From: Ustilaginoidea virens
Lineage: Eukaryota; Ascomycota; Sordariomycetes; Hypocreales; Clavicipitaceae
DNA length: 64,000 nt
Direction: 5' to 3'
Assembly: GCF_000687475.1 (NCBI RefSeq)
Contig: NC_057320.1
Location: 4,243,501-4,307,500 of the forward strand
Shown: positions 1 to 11,714 of the stretch, piece by piece
Layout of the letters: every line of letters starts with the position of its first letter
Position numbering within the stretch: the first letter of the stretch is position 1
Notes under the pieces: model-generated
What the model saw: the letters and a program-made list of their open reading frames with translations, nothing else
Told to the model about the DNA's origin: nothing
Databases searched by the model: none
Position numbers and translations under genes: made by a program

Positions 1-29
1 TTGCTACCCCTCCGAGGGAGACTCCTTCG

Positions 30-1982
30 ATGCCTTCTTATTCTGTGCAATCGCAGTCGCGAGACTCCCTGGAGCTGGCATCGCTGGTCAGCTCGAGTAT
101 GCTCAACGAGGGCGCCGCATCAGAAGTATCATCTCGGCCGAGCATCTCATCATCACGACGACTGTCACTAGTAGAGGAAGAGGACCCCCTGGACGGCGGC
201 AACCCTGCCGCCGGTGGGCTAGGACGGTCGCACTCTGGCTCGTCAACCTTCGACTTTGCCGCGACTCTGTTTCCTCTGAGCTCAACCACGGGAGATGGAG
301 GATATGCGCCCATCGGAGCGTCAACCTCGGGGGCACGACCAGGCGGCGGTGCGCTGGGAGGCGGATCGTTGGAGAAACGCAAGACCTTGACCTACCTGAA
401 CGGCCTGTCGTTGGTCATCGGCCTCATGATCGGCTCAGGCATATTTTCCTCGCCTAGTCAGATCAGCGCCAAGGTTGGGTCTCCGGGCGCGGCCTTGGTC
501 GTGTGGGTAGTGGCCGGAGCCTTGGCCTGGACGGGAGCGGCGTCATATGCCGAGCTGGGAGGTGCCATACCGCTCAACGGAGGTGCGCAAGTCTACCTTG
601 CCAAGATTTTCGTGGAGCTTGCGGGATTCCTGTTTACCTGGACGGCCGTTCTGGTGCTCAAGCCGGGAAGCTCTGCCATCATTGCCATCATCATGGGCGA
701 ATACTTTGTGCGCGCCATCATCGGAGCCCAGGCCGAGCACGTCAACCCGTGGGTCAACAAGTCGGTGGCTTTGGTGGGCATATTCGCCGTGACGTTGTTC
801 AGCTGCATCTCCACGCGCATGGCCACGCGCATCAACGACCTTCTCATGTTTTTCAAGTTTGCCGCTCTGCTCTTCGTCACCGTGGTTGGCATCGTTGTCG
901 CCGCTACGGGGCATACTTTCAAGGGCGAAAAGGACGTGGCCTGGAGGGCCAAGGATTGGTTCAGCGACACCTCGTTGGACCTCTCGAGCTGGGCAGTAGC
1001 TCTATACGGCGGCCTCTGGGCATACGATGGGTGGGAAAACGTAAGTTCCGCAGATCCCTTCACATCCCGGGGGGGTTTTTTTTTATTTTTTTTTTCATTT
1101 CTTTATAAATAAAGTTTCCGTTCATTGATGATTTCGGGAGGGGAAAAAAAAACCAAATAGACAAACTATGTCGTGGGGGAGTTTCGCAGCCCCGGCAGGG
1201 ACCTCCCACGAGTCATCCACACCGCCTTGCCGCTCGTGATAACGAGCTACGTGCTGGCGAATGTGGCCTACTTCCTGGTTCTGCCGGTGGAAGAGGTGAA
1301 TGGCTCCAACACGGTGGCCGTCATGTTTGGCTCCAAGGTGTTTGGCCCGGTCGGATCAGTCACGATTGCTCTCATGGTCAGCGCAAGCTGCCTCGGGTCT
1401 CTCACGTCATCCACCTTCACGACCGGCCGGCTGGTCTATGCCGCCGGCAAAGAGGGCTACCTCCCAGAGGTATTCGGCAGAATCGGCGTCGGCAACGGCG
1501 ACTCGAGCTTGTCAACGCAACGCACGCGCGGCTGGCTGTCCCGGACGGCGCACCGCCTCCTGGGGGACGGGGAAATGGGTCTGTTCTTCACGCCCATCTA
1601 CGCCTTGGTCCTGAACGGCGTCATTACCGCAGCGTACTGCGTCGTCGGCGAGTTTGGCACGCTCGTCACCTTTTACGGCGTCGCGGGATACACGTTTTAC
1701 TTTTGCGCGGTCCTGGGGCTCATCGTCCTGCGCGTCAGGGAACCCGGGCTCGAGCGGCCGTACAAGACGTGGATTACGACGCCCATCATCTTTTGCTGCG
1801 TCAGCCTGTTTCTGCTGAGCAGGGCCGTCTTTGCGCGGCCGGTCCAGACCCTCGCCGTGGTTGGCTTTGTCATTGCCGGCATCCCCGTCTACTTTTGGCG
1901 CATCCGCCAAAGGGACGGGCTGCGGAGGAGTGTCGGCGACGACGGCCAGCGCAGGCCGTGGTGGCGGTTCTGGCGAAGATGA
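30..1982 (+). CDS. LAT-type amino-acid permease (APC superfamily)
   Basis: Plasma-membrane amino-acid transporter of the L-type/b(0,+)-like branch of the APC superfamily. Exons are 30-1040 and 1161-1982, with an intron GTAAGT...AATAG in phase 0; joining them restores the family stretch WENTNYVVGEF, which supports the splice. The product is about 610 residues. The first ~110 residues are a Ser/Gly-rich cytosolic tail. TM1 carries the LVIGLMIGSGIF signature (substrate-binding GSGIF bend), and about 12 hydrophobic segments follow. The C-terminus is basic (WWRFWRR). Neither the substrate nor the transport direction can be read from sequence. The frame stays open upstream of ATG 30 to the window edge, so translation may begin outside the window. 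Right after the stop, a +1 frame encodes a run of Asp/Glu from a GAT/GAA microsatellite. Confidence 0.85.
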
Positions 1983-3187
1983 TGATGGGGATGATGATGA
2001 TGAAGAAGAAGAAGAAGAAGAAGATGTTGTTGAAGACGAAGAACAAGGGGAACCAAGTGGGGAAAGCGACGTGAGGCATCCTGTCGGCGTACACCGGGTC
2101 GTTAGGTGAGGTGGGTGTCGGGAGGTTGGTTTCACGGCTGCGCAAGAGATGGGCGGGCATTTAATCCCGAATCATGGCCGGCGTGTGATTCTTGGACAAA
2201 CGAGCGTCTTTGCCTTTCTTTTTTTTTTTTTTTTTTTCCATCATATTTCTGTTTTTATTATAGTGAGCGAAAGAAAAGAAACAACGCCGGCTGGCTCTGG
2301 GAAACCAACATGGGCGCGGGCGATCAAGAGGCGGGTCTAAAAACTACCAAAATAAGGTAGTACAACATTATTGAAACCCATTCCAAAGCTGCGCGCCTGC
2401 ACCTACTTGCTGAGGCGAATGTGCCGAACCTCCCTGCTAGGTGATGCGATGCTTTCCGGGGACGAGGGGCGACGGGGCGGAGCAGGTCGTGCTGGCATGA
2501 AGCACGGTCGGCGGGGCGGGGGGGACGGGACAAAGGGTGGGGAGTGGAGGAGGGTCGAGTGCGTCTGCGGGAGTGGCAGTGGCTGCATGTCGTGAGTAAG
2601 TGCGTATGCATCACGAGGGAGAAGAGAAGGCGCTGTGAGGGGAAGCCTGAGAGTGGTGATGATGGCGGTGGGAAACACGGCAAGTGAGCCTGCACGAATG
2701 GAGAGTTTATTTATTATCCGTCAAGGGTGCAAGCGACGGAGGATAACTAAATCACCGCTTAGAGCAAGTCTGTGTACAGATGGATTAAACACGGGGTTGG
2801 CAAGTGGTGCTGCACAGAACTGGGTGGGTGGTGATGGGACTCGGTCGAGGCAAAGGGTACGATCGTATGAGTGGTCGGAACCTGCCGAGCAAGCCTGGGC
2901 GATGAAGGCGGGAATGGGATGAAACGAGGTCGAAAAGCGTCTGGACGAATGAATGAATGAATGAATGAAACATGGGAGCAAGCAAGCACAAAAAAGAGTC
3001 GGGATGGATGAAACAGCAAACGGGGCCGCGCCGCGTGATCAAACAGGCTGTGCTAGGTCGCTCGGATACACAATTCGCGGCAGGTGCACTGCAAAACTCT
3101 TTTCCTATGTACTAGAAAACTCTGGGTGGGGATCCCTGGACTCCTGGATTCCCATATTTCGGTCCTGCCCCCCCCCCCCCCCCTCGG
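1983..3187. other. Spacer between permease and formate dehydrogenase
   Basis: No gene recognised. It holds a GAT/GAA microsatellite just after the permease stop (about 1983-2040), a T run at 2219-2237, a GAAT tetramer repeat near 2947-2968 and a C run near 3170-3183. Both flanking genes end here, so it should carry their 3' ends. Confidence 0.6.
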
Positions 3188-5013
3188 TCAACCTCGCTTG
3201 CCGTACGCCTTGGTGGCATAGTCGCCCTGGTGGACGATGAGGTCCTCGGGACGGTAGTCGTGCTTGCCGGAGAGGTAGCTGGCCAGGATCGACTTGACGC
3301 CGTCGGCGTAGCGCTTCTGGGCGTCCAGGGACGTCCCGGACATGTGGGGGACCATGGCGTTGCCGCCGCCAAACGGATTCTTGGCCGTGCGCAGGGGGTG
3401 ATTGCGCTCGGCGGGCTGGGGGAACCAGACGTCGCCGCCGTAGCCGGCCAGATGGCCAGACTCGAGCGCCGCGGCGACGTCTTCCTTGACGACAATGGCG
3501 CCGCGAGCGGTGTTGACGAGATACGAGCCTTTTTTTTTTTTTTTTTTGGGGTTGCCCCGGTGTGAGCTAGCTGCTTTCCCGCTTCAGGCCCGTCGTCATC
3601 GGGTCATCGGTGTGCATGGCTCACCTTTCTTCATCTTGGCAATGAGGTCCTTGTTGAACAGGCCCTTGGTCTGCTCGTGCAGCGGGCAGTTGATGGTGAC
3701 GACGTCGCAGGCCTCGAGCATGTCTTCGAGGTTGTCGACGCGCCTGCAGCCGATCTCGCGCTCCTTTTCCGGGCTGAGCGGCTGGTAGTCGTAGTACAGC
3801 AGCTCCTTGCAGTCAAAGGCCTTGAGGCGGCGCAGGACGCGCTCGCCGATGCGGCCGACGGCGACGGTGCCGACCACCTTGTTCTCCAGGTCGTACTCCT
3901 GCTTGGCGACGGCGGCGACGTCCCAGTCGCCGCGCTCAACCTGCTCGTGCGCGGGGACAAAGTTGCGCACCAGCACGAGGATGGTCATGACGACGTGCTC
4001 GGCCACCGACACGACGTTGCTGCCGGTGACCTCGGCGACGGTGACGCCGCCGTTGGTCTTGTTGGCCGCGTCGAGGTCGACGTGGTCGGAGCCGATGCCG
4101 GCGGTGACGGCCAGCTTGAGCTTGCGGGCTTTGGCCAGGCGCTCGGCCGTCAGGTAGCCGGGGTGGAAGCTGCACGATCCGTTAGCGAGCGGGGGGAAGG
4201 GGCAAAGGAACGAGGCCGGCACGTCGGCGTGTCCCCAGGGGTTTTGCGTCTTTTGCCTCACGGGGTGGTGATGATGATTTCGGCATCGACGAGTTCTTGG
4301 TCAAACTTGGAATCCGCGCCCTCCTTGTCCGAGGTGGTGACGAGGGTGTGGCCCTGGTCCTGGAGCCATTTGCGCAGCCCGAGCTCGTTCTCCGTCGTGC
4401 CGAGCAGCTCGGGCACCTTCAAGTTGTGGAACAAGGCCCAGACGGGAATCGGGGTTAGCGCTGCACAAATGATGATGATGGTGATGATGGTGATGATATG
4501 GACCGGAATCATGGGGGGGAGGACGGGGGGGGAGCAAAGGTTCCCCTTGAGCTTCCCCGCGCTTCTGTGTGACCCGTCGGTTGTTGGTTGGTTGGTTGGT
4601 TGGTTGGTTGGTTGGTTGGTTGGTGGGGGGGGGGCAATTGGCCCCAGCGCAACAAGGTTTCCCCGCTTCCTGTGCGGGGGAAAACGAAAGAAACAAAGTT
4701 ACCAGCGCAGCATCATCTTATGGCAAGAAAAAAAAAGAAAAAAAAAAAAAGAAAAAAAACTGCAAAACGGGGTCACTTACGTCCTTGGCATGCTGGCCGC
4801 CGTCGTAGAGAACGAGGAGAACTTTGACCTGTTTCACCAGCAGCTGTGTCAGCGCGTTGCCTTTGCAACGCAGCAAGGCTTGTTTCGTTGTTGTCGGGAA
4901 CCGGGCAGCTGTGAGCAACAGCACGGTTGACGCCAAACTGGCGCGACGCACACAACAACAGGGTGACAGGGTGCAAAGGGGGGGGGGGGGCCGGAAACAA
5001 TGGTACATACCAT
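3188..5013 (-). CDS. fdh: NAD-dependent formate dehydrogenase
   Basis: Oxidises formate to CO2 with reduction of NAD+; a D-2-hydroxyacid dehydrogenase-family enzyme, normally cytosolic in fungi. Coding exons on the minus strand are 5011-5013 (ATG only), 4781-4828, 4262-4416, 3625-4169 and 3188-3528, giving 363 residues, close to fungal relatives. All junctions are GT-AG and in phase: [40 protein letters not shown]. Visible motifs are [29 protein letters not shown] (substrate-binding Asn about 120), AVGRIG at about 172-177 (NAD-binding GxGxxG with Ala for the first Gly, which I recall in fungal FDHs), NTARGA with the catalytic-site Arg, and PHMSGTS with the catalytic His. The last intron contains a long T run (minus-strand A run) and the second (4417-4780) contains A/T and G runs plus a TTGG repeat. 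No mitochondrial presequence is seen. Confidence 0.93.
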
Positions 5014-5363
5014 TGCGGCAAAGCGTTTGCTGCAGGGAAACCAGTTGAAGCAAGCTTGGGATGCCTAGCCGAAGCAAGTCGTGAGTCGTGGCGTGGCCTT
5101 TTGAAAGAACAAGAGAAGCAACAAAGCAGATAGATGGTCGAGGAGGGCCAGAAGGGGGGGGGGGAAACAGACGTCGTCGTGGCTCCTTTACGTGTCAGAG
5201 CAGGCTTTGAATGTGTACGGCGAGGCTGGATTCCCCAAACCGGGCTAGAAGGGCGGCAGGAGCAGGAATCCGTTTGTCATGGAATCCGTCCCAGTCCCAG
5301 AACCGGCGGGGAGGCGGGCTGGGTATTTATGCTGACGCCCTTGGATCGTCATGTCCGTGGTTT

Positions 5364-5485
5364 GCTCTGCTCTGCTCTGCCCTGCTCTGCCCTCTGCTCT
5401 GCCCTGCTCTGCCCTGCTCTGCCCTCTGCTCTGCCCTGCTCTGCCCTCTGCTCTGCCCTCTGCTCTGCCCTCTGCTCTTCTCTGC
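5364..5485. repeat. CTCTGCC/CTGCTCTGCC minisatellite
   Basis: Uninterrupted alternation of CTCTG and CCCTG/CCTCTG units, about 120 bp of strand-asymmetric pyrimidine-rich DNA in a spacer. It opens long artificial frames (poly-Cys/Ser/Ala/Leu) on both strands. Confidence 0.9.
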
Positions 5486-5770
5486 TTGATGCAGGTCATG
5501 CCTGGGCATCAATCCTGTCCGTCACACCGACTTGTCGACGAACCATAAACAAGCAAACATGCCATTTCAGCATCGACGCTTCTCGCATGGAGTTCGGCAT
5601 CCCTGAGCAGTAGAAGAGCAAGTCCACGCAGGCGACCGGCTAGCCCCTCAACGCCGGCGGGCCAAGTGGGGCGCTGCCCTCTTCTCGTCCCAATGAAAAG
5701 GCCGGGCCATGCAAGGCATTTCCAATGAAGCTGGAAGCTTGTATAGACGAGCCCTGCTGGGCTCACGATC

Positions 5771-5835
5771 CGCCCGCGACCCGCGACCCGCGACCCGCGA
5801 CCCGCGACCCGCTTCCCCGTGACCCGCTTCCCCGC
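5771..5835. repeat. GACCCGC heptamer tandem repeat
   Basis: At least five head-to-tail copies of a CGACCCG heptamer, followed by two copies of a longer unit ending in TTCCCCG. Confidence 0.85.
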
Positions 5836-6836
5836 GGGAAGCCGCCCAGAACCCAGAGCGGGGCAGGTCAGCGGCGCGGAGGAATTTCGGCTTTCGGCTT
5901 TCGGCTTTTGGCTTTCGGCTTTGGCTGTTAAGATGAGTGAGAGGTTGGTGGCAGCTGGTGGCTGCTGGTGGCAGTGGCACAGCAGCCAGGCGGGCCGTCG
6001 TCGACTTTGTTGGCTCCAGTCTGGCCCTCTGGCAGTCTGGCAGGCAGTTCTCATGCCTCGACGGATCTCAGATTCACCCCCTTACCCAGGCAGATCAAGA
6101 GATGACACCAGGGCTCGCTTGGACTTGCTTCAAGCAACACAATGCTGCTTTGTTCCTGGGTTGCATGATTCTGTCACCTCTTGCCCATGGATCACATGCT
6201 TCCCCCCATCTCGGGCTAGTGCGCCATTTGTCCCCAATCTCACGTCCAACTCGCCTTTGCCTAGGTATCCAGCAACCAGGCCAGAAGGAGAAGACCAAAA
6301 AAAAAAAAAAAGAAGAAAAAGGACAGTCAGACAGACACGCCATCCACCATCCCTACCAATCCACGGTGATGCCACGCCCTCTCATCGTCGCCTCCTTCAA
6401 CAGAGAGCCAAAGCCCCGGCTGCAGAGCCGCCGATCCATGGTTCGGACGCTGCGTTGACGTAGCAATGATGGGTCCGAGCGACACGGAAGAAGACATTGT
6501 GGCCATGCCATGGAAGCCCATGGTTCATGCTCATGCTCGACATCAGGGGGCTATGCGACCTCGGATGTGCAGAGTACCTACCTGCTGGCGGGATTGCCCC
6601 CCCCCCCCCCCAAATGCACCGGCTCCAGGATGGTGCCTAAACTTATGCACTACAGGGGTATCCGCCACTTGAGCCTTACCACGAGCCATGGCTGTTGGTG
6701 AGCAAGGAATGGGGGTCATGGTGATGCCCCCCCCTTATCTCTGCTTTCACAGGAGGGGCTTATTGTCTGTGCAGCTGTGCTCCCACGTGGCTCTTCCAAT
6801 CAGATGTTGGCCGACTTGGTTGGGAATAGACTCGCC

Positions 6837-6921
6837 GACCAGCGACCAGCGACCAGCGACCAGCGAAAGACCAGCGAAAGACCAGCGAAAGACCAGCGAA
6901 AGACCAGCAAAAGACCAGCAG
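6837..6921. repeat. GACCAGC(GAAA) tandem repeat
   Basis: Four copies of a GACCAGC heptamer pass directly into about five copies of an 11-bp GACCAGCGAAA unit, so the second array looks derived from the first by a GAAA insertion. Confidence 0.85.
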
Positions 6922-8413
6922 CTGGCGTCTGGCGATGCGCTTGACACGGGCAACAGCCATAGACGCACACACCGATTGCATCGCTTTGTCTTGTTGAGGG
7001 ATCGGTTGACGGATGGAGCTCAAGGTGACTGTCGACAGACAACCTCCTCCATTCAAGTAGAGAGGGCGCCGCCAGGTCCACGACCAGCTGACGGTTCAGT
7101 CCGAGCGCTCCTTGCTGCTCTGCCGTCTACCGTCTGCCGTCTGCCGTCTGCCGTCTGCCGTGAAGAAGTCGATCAGGTACCAGTTCTTCGACAAATGCTT
7201 CACCCCTCTGCATCGCTGCCCTTGACTGCGCTGCAAGCCGAATGTCATCTCGCCGCTACAATTGCCTTGTTTTGCCCTCCCACACCTTGCTCACCTGGCG
7301 TTCTGGCATCCTGGCGCCTTGGCGTCCTGGCGCCCTGGCGTTCTGGGCGTTGGTCATCCACACGCCCAACACTGTTTCGCTTTGCACTCGCTGTTGGACC
7401 AAGAGAGCTCACCCGGTCTCAAACAAACTAAACGATAGGTCAACAAAATCGTCTCTGAAAGCTTCCTATTGGCTCGCTCGTGGCATCCAGCTCTTGCGCC
7501 AGCACCTTGAAAGACGGTTGGCCTTGTCCCGGCGAATGACAGGTCCCAGATGTAAGTTGCATCTCGTTACAAGCAACCGCTCGACGCCCGCATGAACTAT
7601 CGTGGCTTGTCAGCACGTCATTTGAGCAAGTCCCGACCTTATGTAAGGCGAAACAAAACGCACGGCAGATTTCCCAATTGCTCCTCGATGGAAACCAGTC
7701 AAGCAGCAAGACTAGGGGGCAGGGTGCTGACCCTTTTCCTTGGGCCCATGCCGCCGCGGCCTCAATTATACTGGTCATACACACGAGTCTCGTCGCTTCA
7801 GTCGCGGATGGACTCGACAATTGCCGCCTCTTCTGCAGCTGTCTTTTCCAGACCTCTGGGAAAGGCATGGCCTCTTTTTTTGGCTGGAAATATCAGTAAT
7901 CAGCCCACAAACATGGCAAACGCCTCCAGACCAGGAGTAGCCAGATGTGGCTTGCTGGGCACACCATTTGGCAGACGAAAGGGTCCTTGCCCCCCCACCC
8001 CCCCCCCCATCTTTTGTCTCATCAAGATATGTGGATGTGGAGCAGGGGAACGCGAGAGGGGCTGACGCAGTCTTGCGAAAGCCTTTTTTAGTTTCTTTCC
8101 AACCTGCGATACGATCTCGGCGGGACGACGTGCCTGGGAACAGGGAGCCATAAGGATCACGGTTATTTATGGGGTTGCCGCTCGGTTTCTTGCTGTGGGA
8201 AGATTTCCAGCTTCTTATCTCGGTGTCCCTTTTTTTTTTTTTACTACGTGTGTGTGTGTGTGTTTTCCTTTTTTTCATTTTCATCTTCTTCTTCATGAAA
8301 TTCAGCCATTATACGTTGCAAAGCGACTTCGATGCTCTTCAAGACATCGAGAAACACATACATCTCCTTTTCGGAAACCGCAACGTCCCGTGTTTCCGTC
8401 ATCCCTCTCCTCA

Positions 8414-8955
8414 ATGGAGTTCATGCCTCCCATGCAGCCCAACGAAGTAGGCTACTTCGTTGGGCCACCCATCGACTATCCCTTTTGGCAGGATGAGCCA
8501 TGGAACGGATACATGGAGAGCTGTGGCCCTGCTTTTGCAAACCTGTTTGAGGAGAATTCGCAAGCGTCGTCTTTCAGCGACAACATGGCCTGGCTCAGCA
8601 ACAACACCCACGACCCGTTTTACGCCACGAGCCCCGAGTCGCCGTGGACGACGTCTCCCACGACCGAAGAAGCGCCCGTGATCAAGTTTGATATCCAGAC
8701 TCAGAGCAGTCAAGGCTCGGGGTCGAAACGGAAGCGCAAGCAGCCAGCCGGCGTCAAGCAGGCTCAGCAATTCCAGAAGCCGACAGGCAAACGAGTCCGC
8801 AGGACCCGCTCAAGATCCTTGTCGTCCAGCGGAAAGTCGGTTATCAAGACGGAAGATGCGGCCAGCGCCAAACCCGTGAGCCACCAGACTAGCTTTGTCA
8901 GCGGCAGCGGCGGCGGCGGCGGCGGCGGCGGCAGCACCATCATAACCACCACCAC

Positions 8956-8993
<38 letters not shown>

Positions 8994-9009
8994 ACAACAG
9001 CAACAGCAA

Positions 9010-9060
<51 letters not shown>

Positions 9061-9069
9061 AAACAGCAA

Positions 9070-9104
<35 letters not shown>

Positions 9105-9607
9105 ACGGCAATGGCAGTAGCAACAGCAGCAGCAACAACGACAGCAACAACAACATCATAAGCAGCATCAGAGGCAGCTGCAGTGACTTGAGCATCAGCA
9201 AGGGCAACAGCATATACAAGACCAAAAGCAACAGCAACAGCAACAGCAACTGCAACAGCAGCTGCAACAGCAACTGCAACAGCAACTGCAACAGCAACTG
9301 CAACAGCAACTGCAACAGCAATTGCAACAGCAACAAAGAAGACGTTTACCAAGAGCGAAGCCGCATTGCATCCAACAAGTTCCGGGAGCGCAAAAAGAAC
9401 GAGATTGCGCAGCTCGAGTCAGAGGAGTACAACATAGAAGACGTGAACCGCCAGCTGCGCAGCGCCCTGGACGAGCTCACGAGCGAGATTCTGTCTCTCA
9501 AAATGCAGATACTGCAGCACACCAACTGCAACTGCGAACTGATCCAAGCCTACATCAACAAAGAAGCGTTGCATTTTGTCCAGAGCTTAGAAAGCGTCAA
9601 TGCCTAG
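8414..9607 (+). CDS. ATF/CREB-type bZIP transcription factor with Asn/Ser tract
   Basis: Nuclear DNA-binding regulator of 397 residues, read as a single exon. The start is the first in-frame ATG (8414, CTCAATGG context); the frame is open further upstream without another ATG. The N-terminus is acidic and aromatic, then come two basic clusters (GSKRKRKQ, GKRVRRTRSRS) that can act as nuclear-localisation signals. A Gly run and a roughly 130-residue Asn/Ser tract come from an AACAGC repeat. The C-terminal bZIP has basic region RSRIASNKFRERKK, then a leucine zipper continuing to LSLKMQILQHTNCNCELIQ; the HTNCNCELIQAYI end resembles fungal ATF/CREB members. Target genes and signal are unknown. The repeat keeps one frame on both sides, so the tract is truly part of the protein unless it is spliced out. 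Confidence 0.85.
8946..9336 (+). repeat. AACAGC-type trinucleotide/hexanucleotide repeat inside bZIP
   Basis: About 390 bp of CAN/AACAGC units interrupted by GAC, CAT and TGC variants; the 3' part is a cleaner CAACTG/CAACAG array. It is read as Asn/Ser, with Cys in the last part, in the bZIP frame. The other two forward frames would read Gln-rich or Thr/Ala-rich. Confidence 0.9.
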
Positions 9608-10410
9608 AAGCAAAAACGGGGGGAATGCCGCTAGCCAGCGGCCAGGGGCCGCCGGTTGAAGGTGAAGGCGGGCAGGGTGTCTCTCTCTTTTTTTTTTTTT
9701 TTTTTTTTTTTTGGTAATTCTGACCGGTAGTTCTAGTCCCCTGCGTCATATACATCACCCCTTTATGAAATGTAATGTATCTATCTGGCCATTCTTTACG
9801 TTTCTTTTTTTTGGGTCATTTTTTTGGGGCATTTCTATTTCTGTTATGGGGGAGGCAAGATTTCTAGCAACGAGCAGCAAAGCACATGTAGCAGCCTCAC
9901 GGTGGACAGCTCAATTTTGACCTCGCTCAATGGAGGGAAGGACTACCGACAACTAGTAACTAAGAAAGGCAAAAGATAGATATGACAAAATAGATGAATA
10001 AATGAAAAAAAAAAAAAAGGCCCCGGGGAGAGGCGGCGGGGGTGGGATTTGGCTTCAACTCAACAACCTGCCGAGCCTGCGAATCAACCAAGAGCCCAAC
10101 CAATCAAAGGTTTTCAAATGTTTCTTTTTATTTTTCACTCCCAATTGCCGAAGATTTCGATTGCGCAGCGGGCTTTGCTTGCCATTGTGAGGAGAGGTGG
10201 TGTCCAATGCAACCTCCTGGTGCCATTGTGCGGTTTGGAAAATGTGACACTCACCATCCACCATCAGACCGGCCCATCAGGAGGCGAAAGCCAGGGCGTC
10301 CAGGAATGCGTTCATCCCACTGTACGAGAGGTGCATGCTTGGACGCACAGACACTTTTCAGGTACGGACAAGACACAAGGCTCAAGACACAAAGACACCC
10401 GGAACTCAGA

Positions 10411-10441
<31 letters not shown>

Positions 10442-10641
10442 CATGCATGCACACACCCAGTCGTGTTGTCTCGAACAAAAGCCGTCGCGTCGCCCTGGCT
10501 AGAGCCCCAAAGCCACGGAGGGCGTACAACTCCAGAGTCCTGGCTACGCCTGCCCAGGGCCCAAAAGGATGAGGGGGGGTGTTGAGCGCTGGGTTCTTAT
10601 CGACCCCCGCCCCATCCTTCGCCCCCGGAAAGAAGAGTCTC
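9608..10641. other. Spacer between convergent bZIP and aquaporin genes
   Basis: No gene recognised. Contains a T run at about 9690-9713, an A run near 10003-10018 and an ACGC tetramer array near 10410-10440. Both neighbours end here. Confidence 0.6.
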
Positions 10642-11714
10642 TCAAGACGATGGCCCCTGCAGAGTGCCGCCACTGATTTCACTATTCGTCCTGTCGTGGG
10701 CGTTTCCGCTCCCTGGTGCGAGGTGCGATGAGGCGTGGGCGCCTGCGCCGTGCTTGTGGGTGGGCAGGCGACCGCTTTCGGACGAGACCGGGGGAAAGGC
10801 CCTCTCGACGTCGTCGGCATCCTGCCCCGGGTTGGCGCTCTGGTAGGCCAGCCACTTGAAGAGGGAGTAGACGGCGTAGGCCAGCAGCGACCCCATAAAG
10901 GGCCCGAGCCAGTAGATCCAGTGGTATCCCACGAAGCCCTGGATGCAGGCAGGGCCGAAGGATCGGGCGGGGTTGATGCCGGTGCCGGTGAAGCTGGTGC
11001 CGACAATGTGGGCGATGAAGACGGAGATGCCGATGCCAATGGGGGCCAGGTACGTGGCCCGGTGCTTCTCCACGGCCAGGAAGTAGACCGTCAGGACGAG
11101 CTGGGCCGTCAGGAACATCTCGAGGAAGACGCCCTGGGTCTTGTTGGTGCCGCCGCCGAGGGCGTTGGCGACGGTCAGCGGACCAGGGGTGATGGCGTCG
11201 GCCACGGCGGCAGCGCAGATGCCAGCCACGATCTGCGTGGGCACAATCATGAGCGCTCGCAGCGGCGTGACGGCTCCCACGAGGAGCAAGCCCAGCGTGA
11301 CCTGGTTGGGACGTGATGTCACGATATCAGCACAAAAAGGGGGCACCGGCACAAGGTTGTCATTGTCGCCACGCATGAAAAAGGTGGGGGGAGACTCACG
11401 GCAGGGTTGAACAAGCCACCGGTGACTCGGTAAAAGACCCATACGTTGACAGCCAGGGCCGATCCGAACGAGCTGGCAATGTACATGAGGCTGAAGGGCA
11501 GCAGAGGAGCCGACGGGTCGTTGGGGTCGTTGTACTTGATGGCGGTTTGGGCCCCCAGGAACGACAGGAACAGGAACATAAAGGTGCCGCAGAACTCGCC
11601 AAAGACAATCACCATGCTGTTCCGGACGGCGTCCTTGAGCACGTGAGAACGCTTTCCGAGCCCATGGTCATTGTCTAGATGCAAGCCGGACCGGATCCCC
11701 TCGGAGGATGCCAT
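10642..11714 (-). CDS. Aquaporin (MIP family)
   Basis: Membrane channel for water, possibly small solutes. Exons are 11400-11714 and 10642-11301, with intron GTGAGT...ACCAG in phase 0 that cuts exactly after the first NPA box. The product is 324 residues, larger than bacterial MIPs because of N- and C-terminal tails. Two NPA boxes are intact: GGLFNPAV (loop B) and GINPARSFGPA (loop E, with the selectivity-filter Arg). Six transmembrane segments surround them, and the SFTGTGINPARS context is of the orthodox water-channel kind, not the long aquaglyceroporin kind. The C-terminal ~60 residues are hydrophilic and Ser/His-rich. Start is ATG 11714; the codons just upstream are not ATG. Confidence 0.92.

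Larger units (their letters stand above)
5014..8413. other. Repeat-rich spacer, FDH and bZIP promoters
   Basis: About 3.4 kb with no gene I can support. Open frames here are short, lack family features and mostly arise from tandem repeats. It contains a CTCTGCC minisatellite (5364-5485), GACCCGC heptamers (5771-5835), CGGCTTT repeats near 5885-5930, GACCAGCGAAA repeats (6837-6921), a (C/T)GGCG decamer cluster near 7295-7345, C runs near 6598-6611, and T and TG runs at 8229-8262 in the presumed bZIP leader. FDH and bZIP are transcribed away from each other, so both promoters lie here. Confidence 0.6.
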
